Source: ZC4RG30 sp963777735 (GTDB lineage: Bacteria; Pseudomonadota; Gammaproteobacteria; Steroidobacterales; Steroidobacteraceae). From it: DNA of 64,000 nt. The DNA lies in the NCBI GenBank assembly GCA_963777735.1, contig CAVZRQ010000006.1:76955-140954 (forward strand). The letters run 5' to 3'. The position numbers and the translations under genes are program-made. Of the stretch, positions 20,347 through 29,391 are shown in pieces. Within the stretch, counting starts at the first letter, position 1. Each line of letters starts with the position of its first letter. The notes under the pieces are model-generated. The model did not search any database, was not told where the DNA came from, and saw only the letters and a program-made list of their open reading frames with translations.

Positions 20347-21789
20347 GTGAGTTCTGAAGCAAGCAAGGCGCGGCGTCGCGCCAACGTGTTCCGCCCGGTT
20401 TCCGTCGCCGCGTTAGTGGCGCTGCTGGCCGGCTGCCATTCCTATCGCATGGATCGCACCGAGAACCCGGTGAAGATGCCGGTGGCCTGGGATTCCGCGG
20501 CCACGGTCAACGCCACCACGGGCGTGCAGAAGGACTGGTGGAAGGGTTTCAACTCGCCCGTGCTCGAGAAGCTGATCGCGGATGCGGCGGTGAACAACCC
20601 CGGCATCATCGGCACGGAAGAGCGCCTGAAGCAGGCAGAACGCGCACTGAGCGGCTCGCGCGACGGCCTGTTCCCGGAATTGAGCCTGAGCGCCAGCACC
20701 GGCCAGACCCGCACCGGCGGCAATGGCGATCCACCAGATGAAGTCACCCGCGATTCCACCTCGCTCAGCCTGAGCACGAGTTACACCGTGGATCTGTGGG
20801 GCGCCACCGCGGCCCGCTATCGCTCGAGTGTGGCCAACTTCATCGGCACGAAGTACGACGCCGACCTCGCGCGCATCCAGCTCAGCGCGAACGTCGCCCG
20901 CTCCTATTTCAACCTGCTGTCAGTACGCTCGCGCGTGGCCATCGCCCGCGAGAACCTGACCATCGCCGAACGCATCCTGCGCATTTTCCAGGCTCGCTTC
21001 GACAATGGCGTGTCGCGCGCGTTTGATCTCGCGCAGCAGAACATCACCGTGCTGCAGCAGCGCAACAACCTGATCCCGCTCGAGAACCAGATGCGCCAGG
21101 CCGAAACGGCACTGGGCCTGCTGCTCGGCGTCACCCCGCAGGATTTCCACCTGCAGGGCGAGCCCATCGAGCAGCTGCAGGTACCGGAAGTCACCCCCTG
21201 GGTGCCCTCCGAGCTGCTTCTGCGCCGGCCCGACCTCGCCTCTGCCGAAACCGACATGGCCGTGGCCAAGGCCAATCTCGTGGTGGCCCGCGCCAGCCTG
21301 ATCCCGGTGTCGCTGTCGTTGAATGCCAGCGGTTCCGTGGCCACCTCCGACGAACTGTTCAAGCTGACGGACTCGCGCAACTTCTCGGTGTCGGGGGCGC
21401 TGCGCATTGCCGAAGGCATATTCAGCTACCGCTCGCGCCGCAACAGCGTGCTCAACGCGCAGTCCAACGAGTACCTCGCGCTGATCAACTACGCCCAGAC
21501 GATCCGGACAGCGCTCAAGGATGTGGATGATGCGCTGGCCTCGGCGGTGAACGCGCAGCGCGCCGAGGAGAGCCAGCAGGCCACGCTGGCGCAGTCGATC
21601 CGCTCGCTGGAGCTGGCCGAACTGGAATACCGCGAAGGTTCGGCCAACCTGCAGGAAGTGCTCGATGCACAGCGTTCGCTGTACTCGGCGCAGGACTCGG
21701 TGTCGCAGGCCCGGCTCACCCGCCTGACGGCGTCGCTGACGCTGTTTGTGGCATTGGGCGGTGGCTGGACGGCGCCCGAAGCGCCCTGA
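20347..21789 (+). CDS. NodT/OprM-type outer-membrane efflux lipoprotein
   Basis: This is the outer-membrane channel of the MacAB system, 480 residues with a GTG start at 20347 just after macB. The signal peptide ends in the lipobox LLAGC (Cys30), so the channel is lipid-anchored. Two OEP repeats follow, with family segments such as DWWKGFNSPVLEKLIADAA, LLLRRPDLASAETDMAVAKA and the C-terminal LELAELEYREGSANLQEVLDAQRSLYSAQ. It is distinct from the shorter CzcC-type channel at 4493-5773, so each pump in the window carries its own dedicated duct. Confidence 0.92.
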   Translation: MSSEASKARRRANVFRPVSVAALVALLAGCHSYRMDRTENPVKMPVAWDSAATVNATTGVQKDWWKGFNSPVLEKLIADAAVNNPGIIGTEERLKQAERALSGSRDGLFPELSLSASTGQTRTGGNGDPPDEVTRDSTSLSLSTSYTVDLWGATAARYRSSVANFIGTKYDADLARIQLSANVARSYFNLLSVRSRVAIARENLTIAERILRIFQARFDNGVSRAFDLAQQNITVLQQRNNLIPLENQMRQAETALGLLLGVTPQDFHLQGEPIEQLQVPEVTPWVPSELLLRRPDLASAETDMAVAKANLVVARASLIPVSLSLNASGSVATSDELFKLTDSRNFSVSGALRIAEGIFSYRSRRNSVLNAQSNEYLALINYAQTIRTALKDVDDALASAVNAQRAEESQQATLAQSIRSLELAELEYREGSANLQEVLDAQRSLYSAQDSVSQARLTRLTASLTLFVALGGGWTAPEAP

Positions 21790-21846
21790 CGCATCCCGGC
21801 GAGCCGAAACCGGCCGCCGTAACGGTTCTCGTAACCGTTCTCAACT

Positions 21847-21868
21847 GGGCGAGCCTTGCCGCTCGCCC
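21847..21868 (+). other. Perfect 8-bp hairpin between the efflux operon and the TonB receptor
   Basis: GGGCGAGC at 21847-21854 pairs with GCTCGCCC at 21861-21868 around a six-base loop. No T-tract follows, so intrinsic termination is doubtful. It lies 58 bases after the efflux channel stop and ends about 40 bases before the receptor ATG, so it could be a weak terminator, an mRNA end-stabiliser or part of the receptor leader. Just upstream, two near-identical GTAAC(C/G)GTTCTC copies occur at about 21819-21842. Confidence 0.4.
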
Positions 21869-21909
21869 CATCCTCCCCGGGCTTCTTATCCACAAGTCCC
21901 GGGGGATCC

Positions 21910-23880
21910 ATGTTCCATTGCCGTCATTCGGTCGTCAGCCGCGCCATTGCCCTGCTCGCCCTGTTGCCCCTTGCCAGCCTTGCGGTGGAGAGCACGGACG
22001 AAGAGCTGAACGAGGTCGTCGTCAGTGCCAGGAGTCTGGAGATCTCGACGCCGCTGGCGCTCTCCCGTTACGGCAACGACGTGGAGTTCGTGACCTCCGC
22101 GGAAATCCGGAACCAGGGTTTCGTGGACACCACGCAGGCGCTCGAGATGCTGATCCCCGGCGCCCATGTGGCCACCCAGATGGGCGCCTTCAGCTACGTG
22201 AACCTCTCGCTGCAGGGATCGCGCACCGGCGATGTGCTGTGGACGGTGGATGGCGTGCGCATCAACAACCGCCTGTACAACGGCACGAGCCCCGCCGACA
22301 CCCTGCCCGCCACCATGATCGAGCGGCTGGAAGTCCTGAAGGGCGGCCAGGGCCTGCTGTACGGCACGCAGGCGGTGGCCGGCGTCATCAACCTCGTGAC
22401 GCGCGCCTTCTCCGATGAGCCGGGTGGATCCGTGAGCATGGGCGGCGACAGCCGCGATGGACTGCACGTGAACGGTTATGCGCGGGGCGCCCTGGGCGAC
22501 CATCGCTGGGTCGCCTGGGCCTCGAAGGACAAGACCGACGGTTACAGCCTCTACGACGCCTATCAGCCGGGCTCCACCACCCGCGACCGCCAGTACGATG
22601 TGGACAGCTTCGGCCTGAAGTATGGCTACGACTTCACCGACAGCCTGCGTCTGTCGCTGCAGGCCGTGCACACCGAGGCGGCGGTGGATTACCCGAGCCC
22701 CGCGAGCACCGACGTCAACGACCGCAACGAAGATATCCTCAGCGGCCGCCTCGACTACTCGCCCAGCGACCGTGTGGAATTGTTCGTGAAGGGATACCTG
22801 CACGACTGGGACACCCACTACTTTCCGGTGACGGACCCGGCGGACAGCGCCTTCTGGGGATACAAGGATTTCGGCCTCAGCGCCGCCACCCGCCTGAACC
22901 TGACGGAAGGGCTGGAATATCACCTGGGCTACGATTTCCAGAACTACCGCGGTCGCGACGATGTGCTGCTGATCGAGGAAATGACGGAGCAGGCGCATGC
23001 CTTCTACGGCCAGATCCGCACCACCGATGAACTTTCCACCCGCGCGCGGTTCACCGCCGGTCTGCGTTACAACGATGTCGGCAGCAAGCAGGCCACGGTC
23101 TGGAGCACCTCGGGTTTGTTCAACCTGACGGAAGCGCTGTATCTGGAAGGCACCCTCGGCACGTCCTTCCTGTTGCCCGATGCCTACCAGCTGTTCGCGA
23201 TCGACCCGTTCGATACCCGCGGCAATCCGGACCTCGAGCCGGAAGAGAGCTTCAATATCAATCTCGCGCTGGGCGGACGGCTCGCAGCCGGAACGCACCC
23301 ACTGGCCTGGCAGATTTCTGGCTGGAAGCGGCGTGTCAAGAACCTGATCGTTGATGACGACACCAATCCGCCGCCGGGCTTCGACACCGTGTTCATCAAT
23401 GTGGATGACAAGGTGAAGATGTCGGGCTTCGAACTGCTGCTGCGCGGCAACCTGAGCGATGCGTTGTCGTTCAGCACCAGCTACATGAACAGCCGTGAGC
23501 GCACGGCTTCCGGTGCGCGGCTCACGGACCGGCCCCGTCACAGCGCCAAGGTGGGCCTGGACTTCGCTCCTGCCGGTCAGCATTGGGGCGTGGATGTGGC
23601 ACTGAAATTCGCGGGCGAGATGTTCACCGGCAATCTGAACGGTTTCGGGGTGCAATCCTATGGCGACATGGTGGTGGCAAACCTCGGTGCGCACTGGTTC
23701 CCCGATGGCGCCTCGCGCAAACACCGGCTTGGCATCCGGATCGAGAATCTGTTCGACGAAGACTATGCCACGCGCATCCGCTCGGCCGCGCTGGCGGGCT
23801 CCACGACCGGACAGCGCCTGCTGTACAGCAACCTCGGCGCGCCGCGCACTGCCTTCCTGAACTACAGCTACGACTTCTGA
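21910..23880 (+). CDS. TonB-dependent outer-membrane receptor
   Basis: This 656-residue receptor imports a chelated nutrient across the outer membrane using TonB energy. ATG 21910 has GGGGGA immediately upstream and gives a signal peptide ending ASLAVES; a TonB-box-like ELNEVVVSA follows. The plug domain (about 45-160) contains WTVDGVRINN and MIERLEVLKGGQGLLYGTQAVAGVINLVT. The barrel ends with a C-terminal aromatic residue (NYSYDF). A PepSY membrane protein starts two bases later, a pairing commonly seen for siderophore or metal-chelate uptake with reduction at the inner membrane. The exact substrate is not deducible. Confidence 0.9.
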   Translation: MFHCRHSVVSRAIALLALLPLASLAVESTDEELNEVVVSARSLEISTPLALSRYGNDVEFVTSAEIRNQGFVDTTQALEMLIPGAHVATQMGAFSYVNLSLQGSRTGDVLWTVDGVRINNRLYNGTSPADTLPATMIERLEVLKGGQGLLYGTQAVAGVINLVTRAFSDEPGGSVSMGGDSRDGLHVNGYARGALGDHRWVAWASKDKTDGYSLYDAYQPGSTTRDRQYDVDSFGLKYGYDFTDSLRLSLQAVHTEAAVDYPSPASTDVNDRNEDILSGRLDYSPSDRVELFVKGYLHDWDTHYFPVTDPADSAFWGYKDFGLSAATRLNLTEGLEYHLGYDFQNYRGRDDVLLIEEMTEQAHAFYGQIRTTDELSTRARFTAGLRYNDVGSKQATVWSTSGLFNLTEALYLEGTLGTSFLLPDAYQLFAIDPFDTRGNPDLEPEESFNINLALGGRLAAGTHPLAWQISGWKRRVKNLIVDDDTNPPPGFDTVFINVDDKVKMSGFELLLRGNLSDALSFSTSYMNSRERTASGARLTDRPRHSAKVGLDFAPAGQHWGVDVALKFAGEMFTGNLNGFGVQSYGDMVVANLGAHWFPDGASRKHRLGIRIENLFDEDYATRIRSAALAGSTTGQRLLYSNLGAPRTAFLNYSYDF

Positions 23881-23882
23881 AA

Positions 23883-25301
23883 ATGGCGTTGCGCGTTCTG
23901 CTGTTCGCCCACCGCTACCTGGCCGTGGCGGTGGGCCTGCTGATGGCGCTGTGGTGTCTGTCGGGCTTCGTGATGCTGTATCAGGGGTTTCCCGACTTCA
24001 CCCGGGACGAGCGCGCGCAGACGCTGGAGCCGATCCGCACCGTTGCCTGCTGCAATACGCGTTTCCTGCCGGCCGACGACACGCGCACCAGCGCCTTCCA
24101 GATCGAGATGTTGTTGGGACGCCCGGTGCTGCGTCAGGACGGTGTGGCAACCGACCTCAGCAGCGGCATGCCCCTGTCTGAACTCACCCGCGAAGGAATG
24201 GTGGAAATTGCACGGGGTTATGCGACCCGGCGCGGATTGGCGGGTGAACCCGCCTGGCTGCGCGAGGTGGACATCGACCAGTGGACGGTGCAGACGGCAA
24301 GGCTCCACCGGCCGGCCCATCACCTCGCCCTGCACGACGCCGCCGGCACCGAGCTCTATGTGAACGGCGCCAGCGGCGAGATATTCCAGCAGACCACACG
24401 TCGTGAGCGGATCCTTGCCTGGCTCGGAGCAATTCCGCACTGGCTGTATCCCACAGCACTGCGACGCAACGGGCCCCTGTGGTCGAAGCTCGTGATCTGG
24501 ACGGCCGTCATCGGCACCTTCCTGACCGCCACTGGCCTCTACGTGGGCATCTCGCGCCTGCAGCGGCGCCAGGACGGCAAGCTCGGCTCACCCTACCGCG
24601 GCTGGTGGTACTGGCATCACCTCGCGGGCCTCTGCTTCGGCGTTCTCGCACTCACCTGGGTATTCAGCGGCCTGCTGACCATGAATCCCTGGGGTCTGTT
24701 GCTCGGCAGCGAGATCGGTGGTCGGGTGCGGCAGCAGCTTGCGGGTTCATTCACCACGGCCGAATTGCGGCAGTTCCTGCAGGCCATGCCGGGTCAGCTC
24801 AGTCCAGGGGAATTCACGCAGCTGCGCGCGCAGCCGTTTGGTGGCCGCCTGTTTGTGATCGCGCAGCGCCCGGATGGCAGTTCGCAGCGGCTGGATGCCG
24901 CGGCGCAGCCCGCGCCACTGCTGGTTGAGACCGTGCGGGAAGCGGTTGGTCGGCTCGGCACGGGCGTGCAGTCCTTGACGCTGCTGACCGAAAGCGATGC
25001 CTATTACTACGGACACAAGGAGCCGGTGGAACTGCCCGTATACCGCGCCATCCTCGCCGATGCGCAGACAACAAGGGTGTACATCAGCCCGACCACCGGC
25101 GCACACCGCACCGTGGACAGGGATGCCAGGCAGGCCAGATGGTGGCAACGCGGATTGCACGGCCTGGATTTCGATGGCCTGCGCTCACGCCCCCTGTGGG
25201 ATGTGGTGGCACTGCTGCTGCTGGCCGGGGTAACGGCCGTCTGCATCACGGGCAGCTGGATGGCGATCCAGCGCGTGCGCAAGGACTTCAGCCGAAGTTG
25301 A
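23883..25301 (+). CDS. PepSY-associated TM-helix protein
   Basis: This 472-residue inner-membrane protein has four predicted helices (near residues 8-30, 203-223, 248-268 and 442-462) and PepSY-like periplasmic segments. His residues at helix edges (FAHRYLAVAVGLL, WYWHHLAGLCFGVLALTW) are typical of the PepSY-TM group, which is related to siderophore-iron reductases. The start ATG at 23883 follows the receptor TGA by two bases, so the two genes are co-expressed. Its 3' end overlaps the convergent PilU-like gene by 14 bases. A role in handling the substrate imported by the receptor is inferred from pairing. Confidence 0.8.
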   Translation: MALRVLLFAHRYLAVAVGLLMALWCLSGFVMLYQGFPDFTRDERAQTLEPIRTVACCNTRFLPADDTRTSAFQIEMLLGRPVLRQDGVATDLSSGMPLSELTREGMVEIARGYATRRGLAGEPAWLREVDIDQWTVQTARLHRPAHHLALHDAAGTELYVNGASGEIFQQTTRRERILAWLGAIPHWLYPTALRRNGPLWSKLVIWTAVIGTFLTATGLYVGISRLQRRQDGKLGSPYRGWWYWHHLAGLCFGVLALTWVFSGLLTMNPWGLLLGSEIGGRVRQQLAGSFTTAELRQFLQAMPGQLSPGEFTQLRAQPFGGRLFVIAQRPDGSSQRLDAAAQPAPLLVETVREAVGRLGTGVQSLTLLTESDAYYYGHKEPVELPVYRAILADAQTTRVYISPTTGAHRTVDRDARQARWWQRGLHGLDFDGLRSRPLWDVVALLLLAGVTAVCITGSWMAIQRVRKDFSRS

Positions 25302-26406
25302 TCTTCGCCTCGAGGTTCGAGCGCGAGTCGGCGTTGACGAGCGCGTCTTCCACCGAGACGCGGCCCGCCTTGTACAGCTGCACCAGCGAGTGATCGAAAC
25401 TCTGGATGCCTTTCTCGCCGCTGTTGCGGATGGCTTCCTTGATCGAGCTGACATCCCCCTTGCGGATCAGCTCGGAGATATGCGGTGTATTGAGCATCAC
25501 CTCGACCGCTGCCACGCGCTTGCCATCCACGCCCGGCACCAGCCGCTGCGCCAGGATGCAGCGCAGGTACTGCGAAAGATCCAGCAGCACCTGCGGGTGC
25601 TGGTTGTGGTCGAACATGTTGATGGTGCGGTCGAGCGTCTCGGCGCAGTTGTTGGCATGCAGGGTCGCGAGCACCAGGTGGCCCGTACCGGCCAGCGCAA
25701 TCGCTGCTTCCATGCTTTCGCGGTCGCGGATTTCACCGATCAGGATCACGTCGGGAGCGGCGCGCATCACGCCGCGCAGTGCACGCGCGTAGGACTTGGT
25801 GTCGAGCCCCACTTCACGCTGGTTGATGATCGAACGCTTGTTGGAATGCAGGAACTCGATCGGGTCTTCGATCGTGACGATATGGTCGGCGAAGTTGTCG
25901 TTGCGGTAGTTGAGCATCGCCGCGAGCGTGGTGGACTTGCCCGAGCCGGTGGCGCCCACCATGAGGATCAGGCCGCGCTTGAGCTTGCAGAGATCCGTCA
26001 TCAGGTCCGGCATGCCGAGCTCGTCGAGGCGCGGCATGTCGGCGGTGATGTAACGCATGACCATCGCGGGGAAACCGCGCTGGTAGAAAATGGCCACGCG
26101 GAACCGGCCGAGGCCCGGTTCGGAGATGGCGAAATCGATCTCCAGCTCGCGCTGGAAGTATTCAATCTGCTCCGGCGACATCAGGCCGAATGCCGCGGCA
26201 CGCACCGCATCCGGCGACAGCACCTGCTTGTTCACGGAGTGGATCTGGCCCTCGATCTTGATCTTGATGGGGGCGTTGGAAGTGAAGAACAGGTCCGAGG
26301 CCTTGCGCTCGACCATCAGCTTGAACAGCGGCCGTGTCTTGAGCCCCGTGGTCGAGGCATTGACCTTGAAATCATCCGTGTCGTTCATGGAACCGAAATC
26401 ACTCAC
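25288..26406 (-). CDS. Second PilU-like retraction ATPase (third PilT/PilU homolog of locus)
   Basis: This 372-residue PilT/PilU-family ATPase has Walker A GATGSGKSTT, an Asp-box-like VTIEDPIEF, Walker B VILIGEIRDRES and the His box ATLHANNCAETLDR. These residues are intact, so it should be catalytically competent. The start is GTG at 26406, overlapping the upstream pilU stop (GTGA); ATG at 26388 is an alternative. It is the third family member in a tandem row, which is unusual because most bacteria have only pilT and pilU here. It may have arisen by duplication of pilU. The 3' end overlaps the PepSY gene by 14 bases in convergent orientation. Confidence 0.85.
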   Translation of the reverse strand: MSDFGSMNDTDDFKVNASTTGLKTRPLFKLMVERKASDLFFTSNAPIKIKIEGQIHSVNKQVLSPDAVRAAAFGLMSPEQIEYFQRELEIDFAISEPGLGRFRVAIFYQRGFPAMVMRYITADMPRLDELGMPDLMTDLCKLKRGLILMVGATGSGKSTTLAAMLNYRNDNFADHIVTIEDPIEFLHSNKRSIINQREVGLDTKSYARALRGVMRAAPDVILIGEIRDRESMEAAIALAGTGHLVLATLHANNCAETLDRTINMFDHNQHPQVLLDLSQYLRCILAQRLVPGVDGKRVAAVEVMLNTPHISELIRKGDVSSIKEAIRNSGEKGIQSFDHSLVQLYKAGRVSVEDALVNADSRSNLEAKINFG

Positions 26407-27560
26407 AGCGAACGTCCCTCGTCTTCTTCTTCCAGCAGCGATAGCGCGCCGGCATCATCGGCAGGCCGGCTGTCGCGCTTGCTCTCCAGCTTCACCCGCA
26501 GGCGCAGCTCGTTCTTCGAATCCGCATTGCGGATCGCATCGTCATACGAAATGAAGCTCGCTTCGTACAGTTCGAACAGGCACTGGTCGAAGGTCTTCAT
26601 GCCGATGCGCGTGGAGCGCGCCATGACTTCCTTGATCTTGGCCACCTCGCCCTTGAAGATGAGGTCCTGGATCAGCGGCGAATTCAGCATGATCTCGGTG
26701 GCCGCGATGCGACCTGCCCCGCCCTCGCGCGGCACCAGCCGCTGCGAGACCAGCGCCCGGATGTTCAGCGACAGATCCATGAGCAGCTGCTCGCGCCGCT
26801 CTTCCGGGAAGAAATTGATGATGCGGTCCAGCGCCTGGTTGGCGCTGTTGGCGTGCAGCGTGGCGAGCACCAGATGGCCGGTTTCGGCGAACTGGATGCC
26901 GTATTCCATCGTCTCGCGATCGCGGATTTCGCCGATCAGGATGACATCGGGCGCCTGCCGCAGCGTGTTCTTCAGTGCGTTGTGCCAGGAATCGGTGTCC
27001 ACACCCACTTCGCGGTGCGTGATCACGCAGCCCTTGTGCGGATGGATGTATTCCACCGGATCCTCGATGGTCACGATGTGGCCACGGGTCTTCTCGTTGC
27101 GATAGCCGATCATGGCGGCCATCGTGGTGGATTTACCCGAACCGGTGCCGCCGACGATGATCACGAGACCGCGCTTGGACAGCACCACGTCGCGCAGCAC
27201 CGGTGGCAGGTCGAGCTCTTCAAACGTGGGGATGGTCGGGTTGATCAGGCGGATCACGCAGCCGACCTGGCCCTGCTGCATGAAGGCGCTGACGCGGAAG
27301 CGGCCAATGCCCGGCGGCGCGATCGCGAAATTGCATTCCTTGGTGGCGTCGAATTCCTTCGACTGCCGGTCGTTCATGATGGCGCGCACCAGCGTGGCCG
27401 ATTGCTCGCCGGTCAGGGCGCGTTCGGTCTGCGGGCGGATCTCACCGTCGATCTTGACGGCGGGCGGGAAGCCCGCGGTGATGAAGAGGTCCGATGCCTT
27501 GCGCTCGCACACGCGGCGCAGGAGGTCCTGGATGAGCTTGATGCCTTGTTCGCGATCCAT
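26403..27560 (-). CDS. pilU: Type IV pilus retraction ATPase PilU
   Basis: This 385-residue hexameric ATPase powers type IV pilus retraction together with PilT. ATG 27560 gives an N-terminus (MDREQGIKLIQDLL, then ASDLFITAGFPPAVKIDG) that aligns with PilU; the frame extends to 27653 but would overlap pilT. Walker A is GGTGSGKSTT, Walker B VILIGEIRDRET, and the PilU-like segments EYIHPHKGCVITHREVGVDT and ALKNTLRQAPDV are present. The acidic C-terminal tail (SLLEEEDEGRSL) is typical of PilU. It follows pilT by 11 bases and overlaps the third ATPase gene. Confidence 0.92.
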   Translation of the reverse strand: MDREQGIKLIQDLLRRVCERKASDLFITAGFPPAVKIDGEIRPQTERALTGEQSATLVRAIMNDRQSKEFDATKECNFAIAPPGIGRFRVSAFMQQGQVGCVIRLINPTIPTFEELDLPPVLRDVVLSKRGLVIIVGGTGSGKSTTMAAMIGYRNEKTRGHIVTIEDPVEYIHPHKGCVITHREVGVDTDSWHNALKNTLRQAPDVILIGEIRDRETMEYGIQFAETGHLVLATLHANSANQALDRIINFFPEERREQLLMDLSLNIRALVSQRLVPREGGAGRIAATEIMLNSPLIQDLIFKGEVAKIKEVMARSTRIGMKTFDQCLFELYEASFISYDDAIRNADSKNELRLRVKLESKRDSRPADDAGALSLLEEEDEGRSL

Positions 27561-27571
27561 GCTTTGCTGCC

Positions 27572-28611
27572 TTACAGCGCGTCCTTGTTCGTGGCCTTGT
27601 ACCGGGCCTCTTCCTTGCTGACCACGCCCTTCGTCACCAGCTCGGTGAGGCACTGGTCGAGCGTCTGCATGCCGTTGGCCTGGCCGGTCTGGATGGCCGA
27701 ATACATCTGCGCGATCTTGCCTTCGCGGATCAGGTTCCGGATGGCGGGCGTGCCGATCATGATCTCGTGCGCCGCCACGCGGCCGCCACCGATCTTCTTC
27801 ATCAGTGTCTGCGAGATCACCGCGCGCAGCGACTCGGACAGCATCGAACGGACCATTTCCTTTTCGGCAGCCGGGAACACGTCGACGATGCGGTCGATGG
27901 TCTTGGCGGCGGAGCTGGTGTGCAGTGTCCCGAAGACAAGGTGGCCGGTTTCCGCGGCACTGAGTGCAAGGCGGATGGTCTCCAGATCGCGCATTTCGCC
28001 GACCAGGATGATGTCCGGATCTTCACGCAGCGCCGACCGCAGGGCCTCGCTGAAACCGAGGGTATCCCGTGCACTTCGCGCTGGTTGATCAGGCAGCGCT
28101 TCGACTCGTGCACGAATTCGATCGGGTCTTCGATGGTGAGAATGTGGTCGGGACGGTTGTCATTGCAGTGGTCGACCATGCCCGCGAGCGTGGTGGACTT
28201 GCCCGAACCCGTGGGGCCGGTAACGAGCACCAGGCCGCGCGGCAGCATGCACAGGTCGCGGAAGATCTTCGGCGCGCCGAGATCATCCAGGTTGACGATG
28301 TTCGAGGGAATGCTGCGGAAAACGGCGCCCGCGCCGCGGTTCTGGTTGAAGGCATTGACGCGAAACCGCGCCAGCTTCGGAATTTCGAAGGAGAAATCGG
28401 TTTCGAAGAACTCTTCGAAGGCCTTGCGCTGCTTGTCGTTCATGATGTCGTACACCATGCTGTGCACTTCCTTGTGGGAAAGCGCAGGCATGTTGACCCG
28501 TTTCATGTCGCCATCGACGCGGATCATCGGCGGCACGCCGGCTGAAAGATGCAAGTCCGACGCGTGGTTCTTCACCGCAAACGCCAGCAGCTGGGCAATA
28601 TCAAGGGCCAT
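27572..28611 (-). pseudogene. pilT: Type IV pilus retraction ATPase PilT, interrupted by one frameshift
   Basis: The N-terminal two-thirds (from ATG 28611, MALDIAQLLAF, with GGAG upstream) and the C-terminal third are both excellent PilT sequence but lie in different frames. Walker A GPTGSGKSTT and INQREVH are in the first frame; MRDLETIRLALSAAETGHLVFGTLH and the PilT-specific AHEIMIGTPAIRNLIREGK are in the second. The switch is at about 28068-28072, where CACGGGATACC lacks one base relative to the expected codons for HRDTLGFSEALRS. Adding one base restores about 345 residues. This may be an assembly indel or a real lesion; if real, PilT is truncated before its Walker B. Confidence 0.88.
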
Positions 28612-28663
28612 GAGTGCTCCGGGGGCTTCCGCGGCAGTATAGTCCACGGTATTGATCCTCCCT

Positions 28664-29386
28664 ATGTTAAGCAATCCGCAGAATTCACCCCCTGTTGAAG
28701 ACTTCGCCGCGCGTTGCAGCCATGTCCGTCAGCGCATTGCACAAGCCGCTGCCGGCGCCGGTCGCGATGTGCAGTCGGTCACGCTTCTGGCAGTGACAAA
28801 AGGGCAGGACGCGGCCGTCATCCGTGTCGCGCTTGCGGCCGGCCAGACCGAGTTCGGGGAAAACTATGTGGATGAGGCGCTGCCCAAGATCCGCGTATTG
28901 CAGGGCAGCGGCGCCCATTGGCATTTCATCGGCCGACTGCAGGCCAACAAGACCCGTGTCGTTGCCGAGCACTTCTCCTGGGTGCACAGCGTCGACCGGT
29001 TGCGGACCGCCGAACGGTTGGCCGCACAACGACCGGCAGGCGCCCCTGCACTGAATGTGTGCGTGCAGGTGCACATTGCCGATGATCCCGCCAAGGGCGG
29101 CGTGGCGCCGGAGCAGACGCTCGCGCTGCTGCAAGCCATTCATGCGCTGCCGAGGCTGAAGCTGCGCGGCCTGATGTGCATGCTGCCGTATGACTTGCCA
29201 GTTGCCGGTCAGCACCAGGCTTTTGCCGGCCTGCGCAGACTGCTGGAGGCCGCCAGGCAAGCAGGCCTTGAACTCGACACCTTGTCGATGGGCATGAGTG
29301 ACGACATGGATGCGGCCATCGCCGAAGGCGCCACCATCGTGCGCGTGGGCACCGCGCTATTCGGTCCACGCGCCAGAGTAGAATAG
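28664..29386 (+). CDS. YggS/PLPBP family pyridoxal-phosphate homeostasis protein
   Basis: This 240-residue single-domain alanine-racemase-fold protein binds PLP and buffers cellular vitamin B6; it has no known enzymatic turnover. Lys46 in TLLAVTKGQ is the PLP Schiff-base residue. Other family marks are FGENYVDEALPK, WHFIGRLQANK, RGLMCMLP and the C-terminal LSMGMSDDMDAAIAEGATIVRVGTALFG phosphate-binding region. ATG at 28664 is used; a TTG four codons earlier is possible. It diverges from pilT across 52 bases, and proC follows by five bases, the standard gammaproteobacterial order. Confidence 0.95.
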   Translation: MLSNPQNSPPVEDFAARCSHVRQRIAQAAAGAGRDVQSVTLLAVTKGQDAAVIRVALAAGQTEFGENYVDEALPKIRVLQGSGAHWHFIGRLQANKTRVVAEHFSWVHSVDRLRTAERLAAQRPAGAPALNVCVQVHIADDPAKGGVAPEQTLALLQAIHALPRLKLRGLMCMLPYDLPVAGQHQAFAGLRRLLEAARQAGLELDTLSMGMSDDMDAAIAEGATIVRVGTALFGPRARVE

Positions 29387-29391
29387 CGGCC

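Noticed and set aside
21790..21909. Cobalamin riboswitch upstream of the TonB receptor
   Set aside because: The leader is only about 120 bases and shows no recognisable B12-box; only a simple hairpin is present.
21886..23724. 612-codon minus-strand frame opposite the TonB receptor
   Set aside because: His/Gln/Val-rich shadow of the receptor gene without domain features.
25390..27105. 571-codon open frame opposite the pilU genes
   Set aside because: High-GC antisense shadow; His/Arg-rich low-information sequence, and both PilU-type genes on the other strand are clear.
28060..28080. Two separate genes instead of a frameshifted pilT
   Set aside because: The halves meet exactly at a conserved point of PilT and neither half is a complete ATPase.
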